From assembly GCA_024305405.1 (NCBI GenBank), contig JAKNDB010000108.1:1-64000 (forward strand): a stretch of 64,000 bases of DNA, given 5' to 3'. Below are positions 60,501 to 64,000 of this stretch, one piece after another. The DNA is from Dirofilaria immitis. Its lineage: Eukaryota; Nematoda; Chromadorea; Rhabditida; Onchocercidae. Every line of letters starts with the position of its first letter. Positions within the stretch are counted from its first letter, which is position 1. The translations under genes were made by a program, and so were the position numbers. The notes under the pieces are model-generated. The model saw only the letters and a list, made by a program, of their open reading frames with translations, had not been told where the DNA came from and searched no databases.

Positions 60501-62983
60501 TAAAATAACATTTTTTATAGAAACTAGCCGTGTATTTCGTACTTCGATCGAGAATTTCCGATCCCGATAATACAGGTTGTCTAATAGGGACCAATTGAAA
60601 ATCTAAAACAAGCATTTGTCTATCTTACGTAATGATTTTCTGTGCATATGTCGTTATGTTCGAAATTAAAAATGCGTTATATCAATACAAACATGTTAAG
60701 TTAGCAACTATGTATAACCGTTAATTCTGTTAAATTCTGACAATGTTAAATGTCGAAAATATGAGAGAAAATGCCGGAAAATTTACTGGGAACGAAGGAA
60801 AAAAGGCGGAAATTTGTTCGTTTCACATCTCACTGAATAGTTACGAAGAATTAAATATTGATGAACAACTTTATAACTGGGAAAGAGTGAAGAAAAGTCC
60901 AACTATGAATTTGTGATACTCAAAGAACCTTCTTCGGCTTGGAGATATCAGATGGATCATACTGAAATATTCCTTTGTTGCTAATGCCAACAGTCCATGG
61001 TTGGCCAGCTTTGTCGCGCACTTGATAAAAATGGCATCCATGAGTTGAAGACCTTTCTGCGGTTTGTAAAAACTGAAAACAGCACTGGCTATTTATTCAT
61101 GTATCAACATCAAACTCAATTTGCAATTTACTATGCTTACTTGAAGTGTAAAATTAATAAAAACTAAATGAAAAATGATTACCTTAAAACTGCAACTCCT
61201 TTGGGTACGCCGCTGAGATCCTTGTACAATTCAATCACATTCCTTTCAATATCCTCTAATGAAACATCATATGTGTGGAGCACTCCATTTGGAATTGGTA
61301 TAAGCTCTGCCAATGCATATCGAGCTTTTTCATCACTAAAAATCAGTTGAGCTTTATAAACTCTAATTTTAATCGGAAAGTTGTTTAAAAAAAAAAAAAA
61401 CAGATATAGAAACAAATAATGCTCGCCGTCACTGCCAAAACTTATCTCACTTCGCATCATCCATTTGAGAAAAGAGGTGAATTAAGGAAATTAAATGCAA
61501 TGCGCAGTATAAAAAAATTACTCAATACCTATATCCAAGAACAAGAGGCAAGATCATGATAGAATGATGTTCTTCAAAAAAAACACATTATCAACTAAAG
61601 TAAGATACTAAAACACCACCTTACATAATTGCCGCAATATATTTGCAGGAAACTGGATGCAATTTTATAATATTCCAAATCTGTGAATTCTAGCAAACCC
61701 TGAAAATATCTGTGCAAATAATCTCAAATACATGAATTGATGATAATAAAGCTATAGTCAAGAGATGATGTACTTAAATGATCTGTTTTTAACAACTTCA
61801 ACTAATCTAATATCCTGTACAATGCTTTGATTAACATCGAAATATAAGAGCAATAACATGAAGATGAAATTACTTTAACCAATCGTTTCGCTGTCTCCAA
61901 AAATACAGCTCAACAGCTGATGGATGGCAGAAACTGAGTACTGAATCAACGAAGAACCTAAAACGGAATAAAAGCAGTACTGAAAGAGAGGAAAAATATT
62001 TCTTTTAATGGTAAAATTAACAATGCTTAATTGTTACATTTAAAGGTTTGAAACTCGACTCCTTAGTTTAGGAATTATTCCCAAAACTTTTACTTTATGA
62101 TGTGGTTTATTAATTTCAAAACTCCTACTTTATGCTATGGTGTAACTCCAGATCCGCATGTAACTGATGAGATTTTCGTGGGATGTCACATTCCAAGACC
62201 CGCCTATCCGAGGGCAACCAGTGATACTGTTCACTGAAAATATTATAATTTTCAAGCAGTTAATGCAGTGACAACTCATTCAGCAATTTTGATGCATGCT
62301 ATCAGAAAGTATAGGAATTTCCGTTTCCAAAATTTCTTCCATCCATTAATTGAAAATTCGATATCCACATAGATCAATTATCTTCTTTTGCCAATTTCGA
62401 TTTGATTCTAGCATATTTAATCAATAACAATAGCGTTTATTGTTGATTACTTGCTTACTATTTCCCACATTCAATTATTTTCCTGTTCTCATTTCTCATT
62501 TGCTTCAACAGTAACGTGGAAATTAATCACTCAGCAAGATGACGACTTAATATTATAAGTCACTCTTGCAATAGGATATTCCCAGATATAGTTCAGGTAT
62601 AAATTTTATTACCAATGGAAAGGATAGTTCGAATTAACTAACATGGAATAGTCCTTTTTCGACTTATATAAGCAAAACTTCCGGAACATCTATGCTAAAC
62701 ATTAACTGGGATATATATTGCGCAGGTATAGCTTCCTGAAGGATGAGAAACAAAGTCGGGGAATACTGATGATAAAATATGTCCGTAAAACAGAGCCAAG
62801 ATAAAAGTAAAACTTACAGATGGTCTATGTAAGCTAATCCAAAGTACTGTTTGTCATCATCTTTCAAAGCCACATGGCTGGCAATAATATTCAATAATTC
62901 ATGAACAGCTAGTCGTGGTTGAATGGTAAGCTCAATTGTTGTCCATCCAACAAGTGTATTATGGAACGTTTACCATCGTGCAT
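51550..62983 (-). CDS. FRMD4-type FERM and CUPID domain scaffold protein
   Basis: FRMD4A/B proteins link cytohesin Arf exchange factors to Par-3 at epithelial junctions. FERM exons: 62983-62818 (MHDGKRSIIHLLDGQQ, LAVHELLNIIASHVALK), 62233-62165 (HWLPSDRRVLE), 61957-61874 (FFVDSVLSF), 61699-61626, 61335-61183 (SDEKARYALAEL), 61072-60929 (GCHFYQVRDKAGQPW, GIFQYDPSD), about 60605-60535 (LLDNLYYRDRKFSIEV), about 60175-60062 and 59858-59711 (IWSTAVSLHQFYLDQ). Then about 57045-56925, 56690-56577 and 55270-55180, and the cytohesin-binding CUPID coiled coil: about 55110-54980 (LLAKLDELREVCIKEA), 54905-54775 (ITGELPKE, RRVGTAFSLSEE) and 54650-54410 (ELHRKIVAAAERLAKD). A poly-Asp/low-complexity tail follows, ending at TGA 51552-51550. 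Single missing bases occur at about 62933, 54866 and 54530. This is the largest gene in the window. Confidence 0.9.
53243..53278. repeat. Perfect 16-bp hairpin in the FRMD4-type gene
   Basis: TCATTAAATGGATGGT and its exact reverse complement ACCATCCATTTAATGA are separated by TGTG. The hairpin lies between the exons near 53.6 and 52.9 kb. Confidence 0.9.
54055..54132. repeat. ATC/GAT trinucleotide microsatellite
   Basis: Imperfect (ATC)n on the plus strand, reading as poly-Asp on the minus strand within the tail of the FRMD4-type gene. The frame just before it (CPATPRGSFPDLL) and the poly-Asp frame differ, so this exon is either frame-broken or modelled wrongly. Confidence 0.85.
58927..59155. 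repeat. Foldback (inverted-repeat) unit in an intron of the FRMD4-type gene
   Basis: The left arm (ATGGCACTTAGTATC, CCTGAACAACTTTGTTA, GTGAGATAATTAA) is the reverse complement of the right arm ending near 59152. The left arm has an extra segment of about 18 bp (ATTCTACGGAATTCTTA). The loop is about 110 bp. It resembles a small foldback or MITE-like insertion; no target duplication is evident. Confidence 0.75.
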
Positions 62984-62996
62984 CTGCAAGAAAATC
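62981..62996 (-). promoter_or_regulatory. Splice or trans-splice acceptor at the FRMD4-type start
   Basis: On the minus strand TTTTCTTGCAG ends exactly at the A of the ATG (62983), so the first coding exon begins with the start codon. This suits a spliced leader or a 5'-UTR intron. Confidence 0.5.
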
Positions 62997-64000
62997 TATC
63001 ATTCACTACTTCATTAACACTATCACTGTCAGTAAAATTACTATTCGTCTTTCTTTACACATTGTCTTGTTGTTAGTTACAACAAGTACAGTTCGATTCA
63101 GCAATTTTCATCCATTCATAAGTTTGCCGAAAAACTTGGAATAACCATTTGAATAACAATTCGGGCAGTAAATGAAAGTTATAAAAAGAAAAGTCATTTC
63201 AGGATATTTTTTAATACGATGAATTTGACCTCTTCCATCCTTTCAAAACATGTATGTATTAAAATATTCAGATTCACTACACAATACATCAATCCGACTC
63301 AACTCCAGAAAGTTCCGCAAATCCTATACTGTTTATTACTATTCCGTTCCCTTCCCTTCCATCAAACGACATATAGTGAGAGCTGGCAGTATCGCTTTAT
63401 TTATTTATTTACTTATTTCTTTATCAATCGGTCAAGAAAGTATGGCACAGACCGGACATAACAAGCTGGACCGAAGTGCAACATGCAAAAAAAGAGGACG
63501 GAAAAAGGGACAGATCGATATCTAATATTACAAGGACAAAGTAGAGAGAGGACATGAAAATGTGACGAGAGAGAGAAAGAGAGAAGAAGGGAAAGAAGAA
63601 GAATAAAAGAAATGGACAATGAGATAAATAATACTGCCGTCACTGGGCAATTATTGTAGCGTTGACCTTTGTCCATTGTCCTCTTCTCTTTCAATCTCTT
63701 CTCTTTCTCAACTCTTCTCTTTCTTTCGTACTTCCTTCTTTTTCTTTTCAAACTATTTCTTTCAGCGGACTTTCTTATCCTAACACTACTAATAATACAT
63801 ATTTCCTCTCTTTTTCTCCTTTTTCCAAAAATTCCCTATTCTCCCTCTCTTTCTCTCTCTCTTCCTCTCTCTCTCCCTCTCGACATTTTTTCGAGATTTC
63901 TTGTTTATGGAGATGGATGCATTCAAATCAACATCTAGCACATTTTAGAGCTGAATTTCATTCTTTACTATAATTCCAAACACGAAAATTAATCCAGGTT
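62990..64000. other. Upstream region of the FRMD4-type gene with purine/pyrimidine tracts
   Basis: Contains a purine-rich tract at about 63543-63620 (GAGAGAGAGAAAGAGAGAAG) and, after about 60 bp of mixed sequence, a long pyrimidine-rich tract at about 63680-63890 (CTCTCTTCCTCTCTCTCTCC). No gene recognised. Open frames here reflect the skewed composition. Confidence 0.6.

Noticed and set aside
63413..63973. Ser/Phe/Leu-rich and Lys/Arg-rich frames
   Set aside because: Products of the homopyrimidine and homopurine tracts.
1..64000. tRNA, rRNA, CRISPR, or bacterial (endosymbiont) inserts
   Set aside because: I looked for tRNA box B-like motifs, regularly spaced direct repeats with unique spacers, and GC or codon shifts, and saw none that held up by eye.

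Overview
This window looks like the end of a nematode chromosome. It opens with C-strand telomeric DNA of the nematode type (GCCTAA, the complement of TTAGGC), oriented as expected for a left chromosome end. The rest is very AT-rich. The host genes have short to medium introns with nematode-style TTTCAG acceptors, and the mobile DNA is BEL/Pao-class. The composition and gene content fit a parasitic clade III nematode such as a filarial worm best, but the species is inferred, not proven.

Layout: 1-3530 degenerate telomere-like hexamers; 3540-5110 about six tandem subtelomeric modules of 277-295 bp, each containing a clean GCCTAA run; 5112-6081 a BEL/Pao gag remnant fused to an LTR, onto which the telomeric modules abut directly; 6082-6318 a small tandem duplication; 7361-8041 a six-finger C2H2 protein region; 11030-13954 a decayed multi-exon copy of the splicing factor gene SLU7; 16490-17600 a 27-bp tandem array that keeps a 309-codon frame open on the minus strand; 18151-24135 a 6-kb composite retroelement block with near-identical 1.4-kb inverted ends, an env-like but RT-less interior and an embedded trehalase gene fragment.

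From 26 kb rightward the DNA is ordinary euchromatin, and every host gene that can be recognised is on the minus strand, transcribed toward the telomere. In order these are a KCTD-like BTB protein (26361-27389), the PDK1-type kinase with its PH domain (35401-38103), an unrecognised helical protein (about 41.8-44.1 kb), a makorin RING/CCCH E3 ligase (45368-47885) and a FRMD4-type FERM/CUPID scaffold protein (51550-62983). They show no operon spacing and need not share a pathway. PDK1 and FRMD4-type proteins both work at phosphoinositide membranes, and makorins act in RNA-linked ubiquitylation.

Sequence quality matters here. Several strongly conserved genes carry single-base losses, mostly in A-runs, that break otherwise perfect frames. 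The terminal 3.6 kb is corrupted in both the telomere repeats and a neighbouring unique module. Both patterns suggest an error-prone long-read consensus. I therefore treat lone frameshifts as possible assembly errors, and call a pseudogene only where nonsense substitutions, deletions or truncation also support it.
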